Positions 24,654-34,838 of a stretch of 36,018 bases of DNA are shown piece by piece. This DNA comes from Saprospirales bacterium (lineage in GTDB: Bacteria; Bacteroidota; Bacteroidia; Chitinophagales; CAMDFR01): the NCBI GenBank assembly GCA_947464015.1, contig CANHVE010000005.1:1-36018 (forward strand), given 5' to 3'. The notes under the pieces are model-generated. The model saw only the letters and a program-made list of their open reading frames with translations. It was not told where the DNA came from and made no database searches. Positions within the stretch are counted from its first letter, which is position 1, and each line of letters begins with the position of its first letter. Both the position numbers and the translations under genes were made by a program.

Positions 24654-25293
24654 GGATATAAATACCACCATACTAGAGAAAGAAGATGCTCATCGTATCG
24701 ATAAAATTGATACTCCCATAAATCCGGTTCTCTCTCCAACACCAACAAGTACTAGTGCTGCGACCACTACCAGCAAAGCAGAAACGCCTGTTAAAGCACC
24801 TATCATTACACCTATTCTTAAAACTAAAAAATTAAGTTTAGACAGTGTAGATGAAAATTTAAAACAAAAAGCGGCAGCTAATGCGCATACTACGAGTCAT
24901 ACCATTTTGAAAGAGCCAATAGCTATTGATGTGGAACTATTCGAACAAAAATGGAAAGAATTGGTGGAGTTAGTAAAAACCAAACATGAGAATTTAGGTT
25001 TAGCGATGTCCTTAGAACAAGCCACTTACGAGATAGATAAACATATCTTACACTTACAAGTAAACAGCGAAACCACTAAAGAATTGGTGGAGAAAGATAA
25101 GAGTATGTTGATTGAATTTATTAGTAAAGAATTGAAAAACGATACCATTCAATTCATGATTCAAGTTAGTGAGAAAGCCTTTGAAATCAATAAAAAATCT
25201 TTATCTCCCAATGATAAATTAAAAGTGATGATTGAGAATAATCCTGCGGTAGCAGAGTTAATCAAGCTTTTAAATTTAGAAATTGACTATTAA
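24631..25293 (+). CDS. dnaX: dnaX tau-specific C-terminal region in shifted frame
   Basis: This frame overlaps the end of the 381-aa frame and enters real tau sequence after the A10 tract (N-K-D-I-N-T-T...). It has a linker rich in Ser, Thr and Pro, then a helical C-terminal domain (ELFEQKWKELVELVKTKHEN to PAVAELIKLLNLEIDY) typical of Bacteroidota tau C-termini. The GTG start listed by the track (24631) is inside the gamma coding sequence and has no reason to be used. The region most likely continues from frame 0 by slippage (one A fewer, or two more) or +1 ribosomal shift. A -1 shift would instead hit TAA within five codons. A homopolymer sequencing error is the main alternative. Confidence 0.8.
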   Translation: MGKQKKNKDINTTILEKEDAHRIDKIDTPINPVLSPTPTSTSAATTTSKAETPVKAPIITPILKTKKLSLDSVDENLKQKAAANAHTTSHTILKEPIAIDVELFEQKWKELVELVKTKHENLGLAMSLEQATYEIDKHILHLQVNSETTKELVEKDKSMLIEFISKELKNDTIQFMIQVSEKAFEINKKSLSPNDKLKVMIENNPAVAELIKLLNLEIDY

Positions 25294-25324
25294 GATTTTT
25301 GAAAAAAATAAATTATACGTGAAC

Positions 25325-28234
25325 ATGAAAACCAAATTATTTATTTCTGTATTAACCCTACTAATGACTATGACTGAACTAAGCACAGCTAAAACATATA
25401 CCTACGAAACCTATCCGAATGATCCATTAAAGGCACGTATTTATACGCTTGACAATGGATTGAAAGTCTATTTAACTGTATACAAAGACAAACCAAGAAT
25501 ACAAACCTATATCGCTGTGAAAGCAGGTTCGAAATTCGATCCGAAAGAAACCACAGGTTTAGCGCATTACCTTGAACATATGATGTTTAAAGGCACTCCG
25601 AATTTCGGCACCAAAGATTGGGAAAAAGAAAAAGTGATTTTAGCTACTTTATCTCAATTATTTGAAGCACATAAAAATGCTACCACTAAAGAAGAAAAAG
25701 AAGAACTATATCGAAAAATAGATAGTGTTTCGTATGAAGCTAGTAAGTATGCTGTTCCAAATGAATATGATAAAATGACTAGTAGTATTGGAGCGAAAGG
25801 TACCAATGCTTATACTTCCAATGATCAAACCGTTTATGTGAATGATATACCTAGTAATGAAATTCAAAAATGGTGTATGATTGAAGGAGAGCGCTTCCAA
25901 CATTTAGTATTGCGTTTATTTCATACCGAATTAGAAACTGTTTATGAAGAATTTAATCGCAGTCAAGATAACGATGCCCGCTGGTGTTATGCCAAAGTAT
26001 GGGAATCTTTATTGCCGAATCATCCCTATGGCACACAGACCACTATTGGGGTTGGCGAGCATTTGAAAAATCCATCGATGATTAATATTCATAATTATTT
26101 CAATACCTATTATGTGCCTAATAATGTGGCAATCTGTATGAGTGGCGATTTTGATTTTGATAATACGATTGCTATGATTGATCAATATTTTGGAGGATGG
26201 AAAGCAGGTACATTACCTGAATTACATTTTGAAGAGGCAAAAGAATTAACACAACCGGTATATAGAGAAACCTATGGACAACAAGCAGAAAATTTATTTA
26301 TAGGTTATTTATTTGCAGGTAGAAATACGCAAGATGAAAAATATTTACAAATGCTCGATATGTTATTAAGTAATGGTAAAACAGGTTTAATTGATGTCAA
26401 TATTAATCAAAAACAAAAAACATTAGAAGCGAGTTGTTTTCCTCAAGTATTAAATGATTATTCGGTATTGATGTTGTCTGGCAAACCTAAAGCTGGTCAA
26501 ACTTTAGAAGAAGTTAGAGATATTTTATTGGCAGAAATTGAGCATTTAAAGCAAGGTAAATTTACGCAAGAAGATATGAATGCGGTAGTTACTAATTTTA
26601 AATTGCAAGAAATTAAATCGTACGAAAACAATTCAAGTAGAGCCAATAAATTTGTGGGGATCTTTACAGGCAATACCGACTATAAACAATCCTTAACTTT
26701 TATGGATGAATTAGCCGCTATCAAAAAAGAAGATTTATTGAAATTCATCAATGAGAAATTAAAAAATAATTATGTTGTTTCATATAAACGTAAAGGAGAA
26801 GATAAAGAGCGACATAAAGTAGATAAACCTAAAATTACTCCAGTAGTTTTAAATAGAGATGTGACTTCTACATTTGCTCAAAACTTTGGAAACACCACGT
26901 CTAAAGAGATTCAACCAGTATTTTTAGATTTCAAAAAAGAAATTCAAGAAAGCAACTTACATACAGGCATTAATATCGAATATATTCCGAATCAGTTAAA
27001 CAAGACATTCAACTTGCAATATATCTTCGATATGGGCACTACGAATGATAAAGAATTAAGTTATGCGATTGGTTATTTTAAATTATTAGGAACGGATAAA
27101 TATTCGATTGAACAAATCAAAAACGATTTATTTAAATATGGTTTAGATTTTAATATCAGTATTGATGCACGTAAAATGGTGATTAGTTTAAGTGGATTAG
27201 AAGAGAATATTACTCCGGGTATTGAAATGCTTGAACATCTGATTGCGCACGTAAAATCTGATACAGCGGTTTATAATGAATATGCAAGTAAAATTATTAA
27301 ATCTAGACAGAATCAAAAATCAGATAAAGGATATATTTTACAATATTTGATGAGCGATTATGCGAAATATGATGGACATGAAATTCCTTCTTTAGATATT
27401 TATACAGCGGCTCAAATCAAAGCATTAGACCCTGAAAAATTATTGAATAAAATTCGTACTATCTTTAATTACAAACATAGTATTTTCTATTATGGTCAAC
27501 TTCCATTGAATGATATCAAGAAAAAATTAGATCAAGCGCATCATACACCAAAAACATTACTTGATTATCCAACGAGAAAAGAATATACCTATAACGATTT
27601 CAAAGAGCCAAGAGTTTATTTCTATAATTACGATATGGTTCAAGCGGAAATGATTTTCTTAGCTAAAGATGAAAAATACAATAAAAGTTTTTCCCCTTAT
27701 ATTAGTTTAATCAATGAATATTTTGGTAGTGGTTTATCGTCTATTGTGTTTCAAGAAATCAGAGAACAGAAAGCCTTAGCGTATGCATCCTCTTGTGTAT
27801 TCACTGCACCTATTTATCAAGATGAATGTCATTTTGTACAAGGTTATATAGGCACACAAGCAGATAAAATTAAAGATGCTATTCCAACCTTACAAGGATT
27901 GATACATAGCTTACCTCATATTGAAAAGCAATTTCAGAATGCGAAAGAATCGAGTTTATCTCAAATAGAATCGGATAGAACTACGCGTACCGATATTTTT
28001 AATTTAAAAGAATTATTACGCTATAGAGGCATCGATTATGATATTCGTAAGGATAATTATGCGGCTATCCAACAAATGAATTTTGAGCAATTAAATAGCT
28101 TTTTTGACACGCATTTTTCGAAGAACACTTATACCATATTAATCATTGGTAATAAGGATAAGTTGGATATGAATTATGTAAAGAGCTTAGGTACGTATAA
28201 AGAACTGAGTGAAAAAGATTTATTTGTCGACTAA
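25325..28234 (+). CDS. M16 family zinc metallopeptidase (pitrilysin-like, two-lobed)
   Basis: The track start at 25283 lies within the tau end; the ATG at 25325 gives a normal signal peptide (MKTKLFISVLTLLMTMTELSTA) and 969 aa, so it is preferred. Four M16 lobes are present. The N-terminal lobe has the inverted zinc motif HYLEH at residues 81-85 in LAHYLEHMMFKGTPNFGT, and the downstream ligand Glu in TELETVYEEF. The second half (from about residue 520) has the inactive M16C-like domain with 'FGSGLSSIVFQEIREQKALAYA', the typical substrate-clamping region. It degrades peptides in the periplasm or at the membrane. It starts 31 nt after the tau stop and may be cotranscribed with dnaX. It is convergent with trmH-like, with 1 nt between stops. 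Confidence 0.92.
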   Translation: MKTKLFISVLTLLMTMTELSTAKTYTYETYPNDPLKARIYTLDNGLKVYLTVYKDKPRIQTYIAVKAGSKFDPKETTGLAHYLEHMMFKGTPNFGTKDWEKEKVILATLSQLFEAHKNATTKEEKEELYRKIDSVSYEASKYAVPNEYDKMTSSIGAKGTNAYTSNDQTVYVNDIPSNEIQKWCMIEGERFQHLVLRLFHTELETVYEEFNRSQDNDARWCYAKVWESLLPNHPYGTQTTIGVGEHLKNPSMINIHNYFNTYYVPNNVAICMSGDFDFDNTIAMIDQYFGGWKAGTLPELHFEEAKELTQPVYRETYGQQAENLFIGYLFAGRNTQDEKYLQMLDMLLSNGKTGLIDVNINQKQKTLEASCFPQVLNDYSVLMLSGKPKAGQTLEEVRDILLAEIEHLKQGKFTQEDMNAVVTNFKLQEIKSYENNSSRANKFVGIFTGNTDYKQSLTFMDELAAIKKEDLLKFINEKLKNNYVVSYKRKGEDKERHKVDKPKITPVVLNRDVTSTFAQNFGNTTSKEIQPVFLDFKKEIQESNLHTGINIEYIPNQLNKTFNLQYIFDMGTTNDKELSYAIGYFKLLGTDKYSIEQIKNDLFKYGLDFNISIDARKMVISLSGLEENITPGIEMLEHLIAHVKSDTAVYNEYASKIIKSRQNQKSDKGYILQYLMSDYAKYDGHEIPSLDIYTAAQIKALDPEKLLNKIRTIFNYKHSIFYYGQLPLNDIKKKLDQAHHTPKTLLDYPTRKEYTYNDFKEPRVYFYNYDMVQAEMIFLAKDEKYNKSFSPYISLINEYFGSGLSSIVFQEIREQKALAYASSCVFTAPIYQDECHFVQGYIGTQADKIKDAIPTLQGLIHSLPHIEKQFQNAKESSLSQIESDRTTRTDIFNLKELLRYRGIDYDIRKDNYAAIQQMNFEQLNSFFDTHFSKNTYTILIIGNKDKLDMNYVKSLGTYKELSEKDLFVD

Positions 28235-28235
28235 G

Positions 28236-29018
28236 CTATAGCGCTCTCTGGCGAATAGCTTCATACACACAAATCGCTACTGAATTAGAAACATTGAGTG
28301 AATCGTTTTTACCAAGCATTGGTATTTTAATGATTTCATCTGCTTGTGTTAACCAAAAATTGGATAGCCCAGTCGCTTCTGTTCCAAATATAAAAGCAAC
28401 TGCTTGCTGATAATCACTTTGGTAATGATAATGATCTGTTGTTATAGCGGTTGCAAAGGAGCGAATCTGATGTGTTTTCAAAAAGCTTTGTAATTCTTCA
28501 TTGGTACAAACTGCTATTTGTTTATTAAAAAAAGTACCCACGCTATTGCGTATGCAGTTAGGATTATAAATATCTGTATTAGGTTCGCATACAATCACTG
28601 CATCGGCACCAGAGGCATCGGCAGTACGAATCACTGCCCCTAAATTACCAGGTTTTTCAATACCTTCGAGGACAATCAAAAGAGGTTTTTCACTTAGTAG
28701 TAAATCTGCTAATGCATGTATTTTTGTTTGAGCCACTGCAACAACAGCACTAGTGGATTCGCGATAAGATATTTTATCAAAAACTTTTTCACTTACTAGA
28801 TAAGTAGGCTTTTTAGTTTGGCGGATAAAATCAGGAAGCGTAGTACATTTTTCATGAATATAATATTCTACTATTTCATAAGTAGAATGATACAACATCT
28901 CAACTTCTTTCAAACCTTCTACAACAAATAAGCCCGCACTTTTTCGTTCCTTAGATTTCTCAATAAGAGTAACTATATTTTTAATTTTTTGATTTTGTAA
29001 ACTTGAAATGATTTCCAT
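28236..29018 (-). CDS. SpoU/TrmH family RNA 2'-O-methyltransferase
   Basis: A 260-aa SPOUT-fold protein. An N-terminal L30-like substrate-binding domain (residues ~1-90; KNIVTLIEKSKERKSAGLFVVEG) is followed by the three SpoU motifs: motif 1 EKPGNLGAVIRTADASG, motif 2 FIFGTEATGLS and motif 3 IPMLGKNDSLNVSNSVAICVYE. The family methylates 2'-OH of ribose in tRNA or 23S rRNA using S-adenosylmethionine in the trefoil knot; the exact target cannot be told from sequence alone. It is the downstream partner of the DUF3857 pair in orientation, but only 13 nt separate its ATG from the previous stop, so it may be cotranscribed. Confidence 0.92.
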   Translation of the reverse strand: MEIISSLQNQKIKNIVTLIEKSKERKSAGLFVVEGLKEVEMLYHSTYEIVEYYIHEKCTTLPDFIRQTKKPTYLVSEKVFDKISYRESTSAVVAVAQTKIHALADLLLSEKPLLIVLEGIEKPGNLGAVIRTADASGADAVIVCEPNTDIYNPNCIRNSVGTFFNKQIAVCTNEELQSFLKTHQIRSFATAITTDHYHYQSDYQQAVAFIFGTEATGLSNFWLTQADEIIKIPMLGKNDSLNVSNSVAICVYEAIRQRAL

Positions 29019-29031
29019 CTAATGAAACAAT

Positions 29032-31002
29032 TTATTTAGGTTCGAGAATGAGAACAATCTTATTAAAATCTGCTGCAGCATTAATAACGCTTTTAAATGA
29101 ATCATAAGAAGAAATAGGTAAATCTAATATCCTATAACTTTCTTCATTCGAGATATTTAGCATATTCTTTTCTGTTTGATCGTTCGTTACAAACTGACAT
29201 GCAATTTGATTGTCTAAAGTACAAACTTTATTAATATTTATTTTATCTGTATTTTTTAATACATAGCCTTCTGGTATTTGCATTCGTATGATTCTATAAT
29301 ACACGTGGCTGTATGGAATACTGATGACTGTTTGACGACTCCCCTGCTGATACATCTCTTCTTGCTTGCCAATTAAATCACCGAGTTTAAATAAATAAGT
29401 ATCTCCCACTTTTTCCATTAAATTTTGATTCGTAGTGGTGCAACTCGCTTTAAATGAGACTTTACCAAAGTATTCAATGCCTTCATTACTTGTTTTGACG
29501 CTTACATTGGTTAAGTCGCCTGTAAAACCTGAGAGTAATTCTTTACGCAATTTTTCTTTTTCTTTTTCTTCTACCAATTGCATATACGGTTGGATTCGTT
29601 CGGCTATATAACCTGACCAGGAGACTTCATAGCTGACAGATGGTTTGCTCATATCAGTTGTAAAATCAATATTTATAATCATTGTATCTATAGAAGCTGA
29701 ATAATCTAACGCAGGTATTTTTTTAATTTCACCAATCCCAGTAAATACATTTTCAATTCGTAATGGTTTAATAAATAATGCATAATTATCGGTGTATTGA
29801 TAAGGGATATATGGATATCGACTCAGCAATTCTGTAGGTGCGATATATTTATAACTAGGGAAATACATCAAATAATTATTTAAATGATTTTGATTTTCAA
29901 AAGTAGAATCGAATTTCTCTTCAAAGCGATCGGTTGTCAAAACTTCTTGATGATCGATTCCTAAATAATTATAGATACAGCAGAATAATTTAACCATCCC
30001 AAAATAATCTGTTACTTTATTCTTAAAAATAGTGGCTAAATCCCTATTAACAATAGTTACATCTTCGCCACAAAGTATATTGGATTTTACATAAGATTCC
30101 ACTTCGCGTATTTTATCTTCTTCATTTGTAATTGAATTGATATTACTTGCAGCTAAAAATTTAGAAATGAGTTTTAAATCTGATTTAGATAAAACAGGAT
30201 TCATGATTGGATATATCTTTTGTACCACTTGACTATAACTAAATAAATCCATGATACCTGTTCGATGATTCCCTGTCATTTTATAAGCAATCGATTTCAA
30301 GCTAGCATTATAATTACTATATTTTTCTTCTTGCAATGCTGCTACATTTTCTAATTGAATGTATTGTCTAGTTTTTTCGCTATCACTTGAATCTATGATA
30401 AATTGTTGCTCACGTATATTGTATGTTTTGGTTTGAAATACTAAATAAGAAGGATAAATCAATTCAAATTGTTGCCATTTGGATGGATAATCACTTTGTA
30501 AATCCAAACTCATTCCCGTTACTTGAGGAATCATTTTACGTAAGACGATTCGTTCGATCAATGCACCTATAACAAGTCCTTTAACTGCATAATATTGGTA
30601 CTTCTTGGCTTCTTTTTCATCTTGAGCTTCTTTGATATCCTCGTTTGTTAATTCGATTATTTTACCATCAGGTAATATCACACGTAGTTTATTAATCAAT
30701 AATTCGGTATTCTCAGAAAATGGAATTCGTATGGTATTATTGCGTTCGATAGCATCACTTGAATTTAATAAAGTGATATTATGCCATAAATAATATTGAT
30801 AAGCACCTTTGTCTTCTATTGTAAATTCCACTGCTTTTTTTTCTTCAATACAAATCTCTCCATACTTTGCATCTTCTTCACTTAATACATATTTGGGAAT
30901 TTGGGTTGCCCATGTATAATTCTTAAATGGATAGTCTTGCGCTTGTGCCGCAAATTGAATAAGCATAAGGCATAGGACTACTAGCTTTATTTTTGAATTC
31001 AT
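29032..31002 (-). CDS. DUF3857/transglutaminase-fold protein with degenerate catalytic triad
   Basis: A 656-aa secreted protein with a signal peptide (ending FAAQAQ). Residues ~60-260 match the DUF3857 beta domain, ~290-400 the transglutaminase-like core, and the rest a C-terminal beta domain. Compared with its intact neighbour, the catalytic GDCKDMA is replaced by TDYFGMV (Tyr333 in place of the Cys), DNHMIATY by LNNYLMYF (His lost), and FLDAT by YIAPT (Asp lost). It is probably a pseudoenzyme or a structural/binding paralog. Its ATG overlaps the stop of the upstream gene by 4 nt, so the two are translationally coupled and probably work together. The function of the family is unknown. Confidence 0.82.
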   Translation of the reverse strand: MNSKIKLVVLCLMLIQFAAQAQDYPFKNYTWATQIPKYVLSEEDAKYGEICIEEKKAVEFTIEDKGAYQYYLWHNITLLNSSDAIERNNTIRIPFSENTELLINKLRVILPDGKIIELTNEDIKEAQDEKEAKKYQYYAVKGLVIGALIERIVLRKMIPQVTGMSLDLQSDYPSKWQQFELIYPSYLVFQTKTYNIREQQFIIDSSDSEKTRQYIQLENVAALQEEKYSNYNASLKSIAYKMTGNHRTGIMDLFSYSQVVQKIYPIMNPVLSKSDLKLISKFLAASNINSITNEEDKIREVESYVKSNILCGEDVTIVNRDLATIFKNKVTDYFGMVKLFCCIYNYLGIDHQEVLTTDRFEEKFDSTFENQNHLNNYLMYFPSYKYIAPTELLSRYPYIPYQYTDNYALFIKPLRIENVFTGIGEIKKIPALDYSASIDTMIINIDFTTDMSKPSVSYEVSWSGYIAERIQPYMQLVEEKEKEKLRKELLSGFTGDLTNVSVKTSNEGIEYFGKVSFKASCTTTNQNLMEKVGDTYLFKLGDLIGKQEEMYQQGSRQTVISIPYSHVYYRIIRMQIPEGYVLKNTDKININKVCTLDNQIACQFVTNDQTEKNMLNISNEESYRILDLPISSYDSFKSVINAAADFNKIVLILEPK

Positions 31003-32936
31003 AGTTTAGATTTTTTTAAGGCTATATTTTCAGAAAGTATTTTATTCAGTTGCATCAAGGTTGAATTCCATAAAACGAAATATTCCTTTTTTATTTGCAT
31101 CTTTTTAAGTGTGATTGTATAGTTTAGAATGACCTGATTCGTGCTTTTTACAAAATGGCTTGAAAACTGAAGCAAATCATTATCTAAGAGCATATCTTTA
31201 GGCAGATAACTTACTACATAATCTTTAGGAATATCTAAGGTGATTTGATATGTATGCGTATCGGCATATCTAAAATATTTATCAATTTTTCGTGTAGTAT
31301 CTATTTTACTATTTTCTAAATATTTATTAAAAAACAAATTGATATATTTTTTATCCTCCACATTTATAGCATAGTTGGCTAATTCAAAATCATAGTTAAC
31401 AATATAATGTTCATCTCGATTATTGGCATTTTGCTCCTGATAATTTTTAAGAAAGAATTTATTGTTTCCTAATTCTAGATAGGGTTTAATTTCTTTCATT
31501 CTTTTTTCACCTGAATAATCAGATAGCATTTCTAACATATAGTCTTTATAATAACCAAAGGTATTTAAAGAGCCATGTCCTTTTATGATATCGCCATCCA
31601 ATTGTATATTCGTTTCAACTAGATAAGTATTTAATGCTGCATCTACTGGTGGTACGCGCACTATCTCATAATGATTGCTATCTATATGCACCATCGCTTC
31701 TTTATTCTGAATAAATTCAGAAGGGAAAACCCAAGGAGTATATTTACTTGTAGCATCTAAGAAGATATATTTTCCTTCTTTTTTATAAGTGGCAATCATA
31801 TGATTGTCTATGGCTGTAGTAGGGATATCTTCATAATCGTAGGGCAAATCATTACTACCAATCCAACTGATATACACGTTTGGAATTTTTTCAATTTGAA
31901 TTAAAGCCACTAGTAAGTTGGCCATATCTTTACAATCACCAAATTTTTTATCGCATACTTCAACGGCACTTCTTGGAATAAATCCGCCAAATCCTTCTTC
32001 AAACGCCACATAGCGAATATGATCTTTGACCCAATAATATATTTTTTTAATTTTTTCTTCGTCTGTTGTAGCACCTGTAATAATAGAATCGGCAATCATC
32101 TTAAGTGCTTGATCATTATTCGACTGATTATTCGCGCTGATAAATTTATAATAATAAGCATGTAAATCATCTAAATTGGCAAGTACATTTTGTTGCTTGC
32201 CATTATTCATATACGATTTGATATTATAAATGATATGAGGAATATAATAACGGATACTATATACATCCTCTATCTGATCGAGTTTTGCACTATTCTGATA
32301 TTGCCATGTAAATACTTTTCTATTTTTAATGCTACTGCTTGTATATTCAATAGGATAATCGGCTGTATTAAATAATTTATAGCCTAAATCGATATCTTCA
32401 TCCACGGTAATGGTGAGTCTAGAGTTATTACAAAAGATGCTAGATGCAAAGAAAAAACCATCTAATAATTCAGGTTGTGTAAATTCTTGTTTATAGTGTA
32501 ATACTTTTTTAGTGCCTACCGCCAAATCGCTATAAGAAAAAACTCGTTCACTGATATCATTATGAAAAATCATATCATCAAAAACATGTCTATCTTTAAA
32601 CTCTTTTACATCAATTCGCTTATAATTATTTTTGTTAGGCACGAGTGTATAGGCTTCTAAAAAAGTTAGTTTATAAAAATCAGAAAATTGAACAGACTCT
32701 TGATCATTTAATACTGCGAGATTTTTAAGAATAAATGTTTCTTCATAAACATCAGAAGTGATTAATAATTTTCCATCTTTATGTGAAATATCGATATCGC
32801 TGCTTCGTTGAGTATAGATGATAAAATCATCTGGATGTTTGCTTTGCTCAGCAACTAATTCCACATTCGGTTGTGCCGATAAAAAAGAAAGAGTAAAAAC
32901 AAGAAAGAAGAAACTGGATAAAAGTTTATAATTCAT
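30999..32936 (-). CDS. DUF3857 + transglutaminase-like protein, catalytic triad intact
   Basis: The track ORF begins at 32969, but the ATG at 32936 gives a standard signal peptide (MNYKLLSSFFFLVFTLSFLSAQ), leaving 645 aa. Residues ~50-240 form the DUF3857 domain and ~275-390 the transglutaminase-like cysteine-protease fold, with Cys335 in FGDCKDMANLL, His in IDNHMIATY and Asp in YIFLDATSKY. A C-terminal beta domain follows. Such proteins are exported in Bacteroidota, but substrate and role are unknown. The downstream gene is a same-length paralog that has lost all three residues, and the two overlap by 4 nt (ATGA). Confidence 0.87.
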   Translation of the reverse strand: MNYKLLSSFFFLVFTLSFLSAQPNVELVAEQSKHPDDFIIYTQRSSDIDISHKDGKLLITSDVYEETFILKNLAVLNDQESVQFSDFYKLTFLEAYTLVPNKNNYKRIDVKEFKDRHVFDDMIFHNDISERVFSYSDLAVGTKKVLHYKQEFTQPELLDGFFFASSIFCNNSRLTITVDEDIDLGYKLFNTADYPIEYTSSSIKNRKVFTWQYQNSAKLDQIEDVYSIRYYIPHIIYNIKSYMNNGKQQNVLANLDDLHAYYYKFISANNQSNNDQALKMIADSIITGATTDEEKIKKIYYWVKDHIRYVAFEEGFGGFIPRSAVEVCDKKFGDCKDMANLLVALIQIEKIPNVYISWIGSNDLPYDYEDIPTTAIDNHMIATYKKEGKYIFLDATSKYTPWVFPSEFIQNKEAMVHIDSNHYEIVRVPPVDAALNTYLVETNIQLDGDIIKGHGSLNTFGYYKDYMLEMLSDYSGEKRMKEIKPYLELGNNKFFLKNYQEQNANNRDEHYIVNYDFELANYAINVEDKKYINLFFNKYLENSKIDTTRKIDKYFRYADTHTYQITLDIPKDYVVSYLPKDMLLDNDLLQFSSHFVKSTNQVILNYTITLKKMQIKKEYFVLWNSTLMQLNKILSENIALKKSKL

Positions 32937-33147
32937 ATAATGAAGTTCAAGTAAAATTAATACATTCAAAATACTTTGCTAATTTATATATATTCAACGT
33001 GTCAGTAGCTTAAAAAATTGTTTATTAAAATAATTATAACGCATTATAAACATTGATTTTATCCACTAATTTCAAACAAAGAATAATACTCTATGTAAAT
33101 CTAAGATTTTGGCAAACATTTTAAATCTAAAAATGGTTAATAAGCTA

Positions 33148-33155
33148 TAATTTTG
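33148..33155 (+). promoter_or_regulatory. -7 box TAATTTTG before hutU
   Basis: TAATTTTG matches TAnnTTTG, ending 8 nt before the ATG at 33164, so the leader would be only a few nucleotides. No -33 element at standard spacing. The rest of the 190-nt spacer (32970-33147) is AT-rich and shows nothing else I can support. Confidence 0.4.
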
Positions 33156-33163
33156 TAAAAAAT

Positions 33164-34837
33164 ATGAATGCAATGAATACATTGAATAAAATTCCTAAAA
33201 CACCAGTAGGCAATACCATCTCTTGTAAAGGTTGGGTACAAGAAGCAGCATTACGTATGTTATTAAACAATTTAGATGCTGATGTAGCTGAAAGACCAGA
33301 AGATTTGATTGTTTATGGAGGAAGAGGAAAAGCAGCTAGAAATTGGGAGAGTTTTGAATTAATTATAAAAGCTTTGAAAGATATTGAAGAAGATGAAACT
33401 TTGATTGTACAAAGCGGTAAGCCTGTAGGTATATTACGTTCACATAAAGATGCCCCTCGTGTATTAATCGCTAATTCAAACTTAGTGGGAAAATGGGCTA
33501 ATTGGGATCATTTTGATGAGTTAGAAAAAAAGGGATTGATGATGTATGGTCAGATGACCGCTGGATCGTGGATTTATATTGGCTCACAAGGCATCGTACA
33601 AGGCACCTATGAAACTTATTTGGAATTAGCTAATCAACATTTTAATGGTAGTTTAGCTGGCACGTTAAATGTTACAGCTGGTTTAGGTGGTATGGGAGGT
33701 GCTCAACCACTTGCTATTACTATGAATGAAGGCGTTTGTTTAGCTGCAGATATGGAAGAATGGCGAATACAAAAGCGTTTAGATACCCGATATATTGATG
33801 AGTTATATCATGATATTGATGAAGCGATAGACAAAGCATTACATTATAAAGCGACGAAAGAAGCGAAATCGATAGGGGTTGTATGTAATGCAGTTGATTT
33901 ATTACAACGATTGATAGATCGTAATATCACTCCAGATACATTAACCGATCAAACCTCTGCGCATGATGAATTGATAGGTTATTTCCCAGAAGGGATGAGT
34001 GTTGCAGAAGCAAATACCCTTCGTGAGGCAGATCCAGAATTATATAGAAATAAAAGTTGGGATACCATGGCTAAGCATGTCAAACAAATGTTAGAATTGC
34101 AAAAACGTGGTGCCATCACTTTTGATTATGGAAATAATATCAGAGGACAAGCCAAAGATAAACGTCAGGTGATGAATGCATTTGATTTTCCTGGATTTGT
34201 ACCAGCTTATATTCGTCCATTGTTTTGTAAAGGAAGTGGACCATTTCGTTTTGTAGCACTGAGTGGCGACCCACAAGATATAGCAGTATGTGATGCTAAG
34301 TTAAAAGAATTATTTCCTGAAAATAAAGGATTGATTCGTTGGTTGGATATGGCTAAGGAGCGTATTGCCTTTCAAGGATTACCAGCACGAATTTGTTGGT
34401 TGGAAATGGGTGCAAGAGAAAAGGCTGCATTAGCATTTAACGATTTAGTAAAAGAAGGAAAAGTGAAAGCCCCTATCGTTATTGGTAGAGATCATTTAGA
34501 TACGGGTTCGGTGGCTTCTCCCAATAGAGAAACAGAAGCGATGAAAGATGGCAGCGATGCAGTGGCTGATTGGCCAATCTTAAATGCCTTAATCAATACA
34601 GCTGGTGGTGCGAGTTGGGTGAGTTTTCATCATGGAGGTGGTGTAGGTATGGGCTATTCTTTACATGCAGGGATGGTGATAGTAGCAGATGGTACAGAAG
34701 ATGCGAAAAGAAGATTGACACGTGTTTTACATAATGATCCAGCTATGGGGGTAATTCGTCATGCAGATGCTGGCTATGATATAGCGCTTGATACTGCACG
34801 TAAAAATAACTTGGATATTAAAGAACGATTGAAGTAA
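33164..34837 (+). CDS. hutU: Urocanate hydratase (histidine degradation)
   Basis: A 557-aa protein of canonical length, cytoplasmic. It contains the urocanase signatures '[15 protein letters not shown]', '[23 protein letters not shown]', the NAD-binding glycine-rich '[14 protein letters not shown]', the active-site Cys context '[15 protein letters not shown]' and '[15 protein letters not shown]'. It converts urocanate to imidazolonepropionate using tightly bound NAD+, the second step of histidine catabolism. hutH, hutI and hutG are not in this window, so the pathway genes must lie elsewhere if present. An alternative ATG lies at 33173 (fourth codon). The following gene starts 1 nt after its stop. 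Confidence 0.96.
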   Translation: MNAMNTLNKIPKTPVGNTISCKGWVQEAALRMLLNNLDADVAERPEDLIVYGGRGKAARNWESFELIIKALKDIEEDETLIVQSGKPVGILRSHKDAPRVLIANSNLVGKWANWDHFDELEKKGLMMYGQMTAGSWIYIGSQGIVQGTYETYLELANQHFNGSLAGTLNVTAGLGGMGGAQPLAITMNEGVCLAADMEEWRIQKRLDTRYIDELYHDIDEAIDKALHYKATKEAKSIGVVCNAVDLLQRLIDRNITPDTLTDQTSAHDELIGYFPEGMSVAEANTLREADPELYRNKSWDTMAKHVKQMLELQKRGAITFDYGNNIRGQAKDKRQVMNAFDFPGFVPAYIRPLFCKGSGPFRFVALSGDPQDIAVCDAKLKELFPENKGLIRWLDMAKERIAFQGLPARICWLEMGAREKAALAFNDLVKEGKVKAPIVIGRDHLDTGSVASPNRETEAMKDGSDAVADWPILNALINTAGGASWVSFHHGGGVGMGYSLHAGMVIVADGTEDAKRRLTRVLHNDPAMGVIRHADAGYDIALDTARKNNLDIKERLK

Positions 34838-34838
34838 C

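Noticed and set aside
24530-24748. 72-aa minus-strand ORF across the dnaX frame junction
   Set aside because: Antisense shadow of dnaX with no family resemblance.
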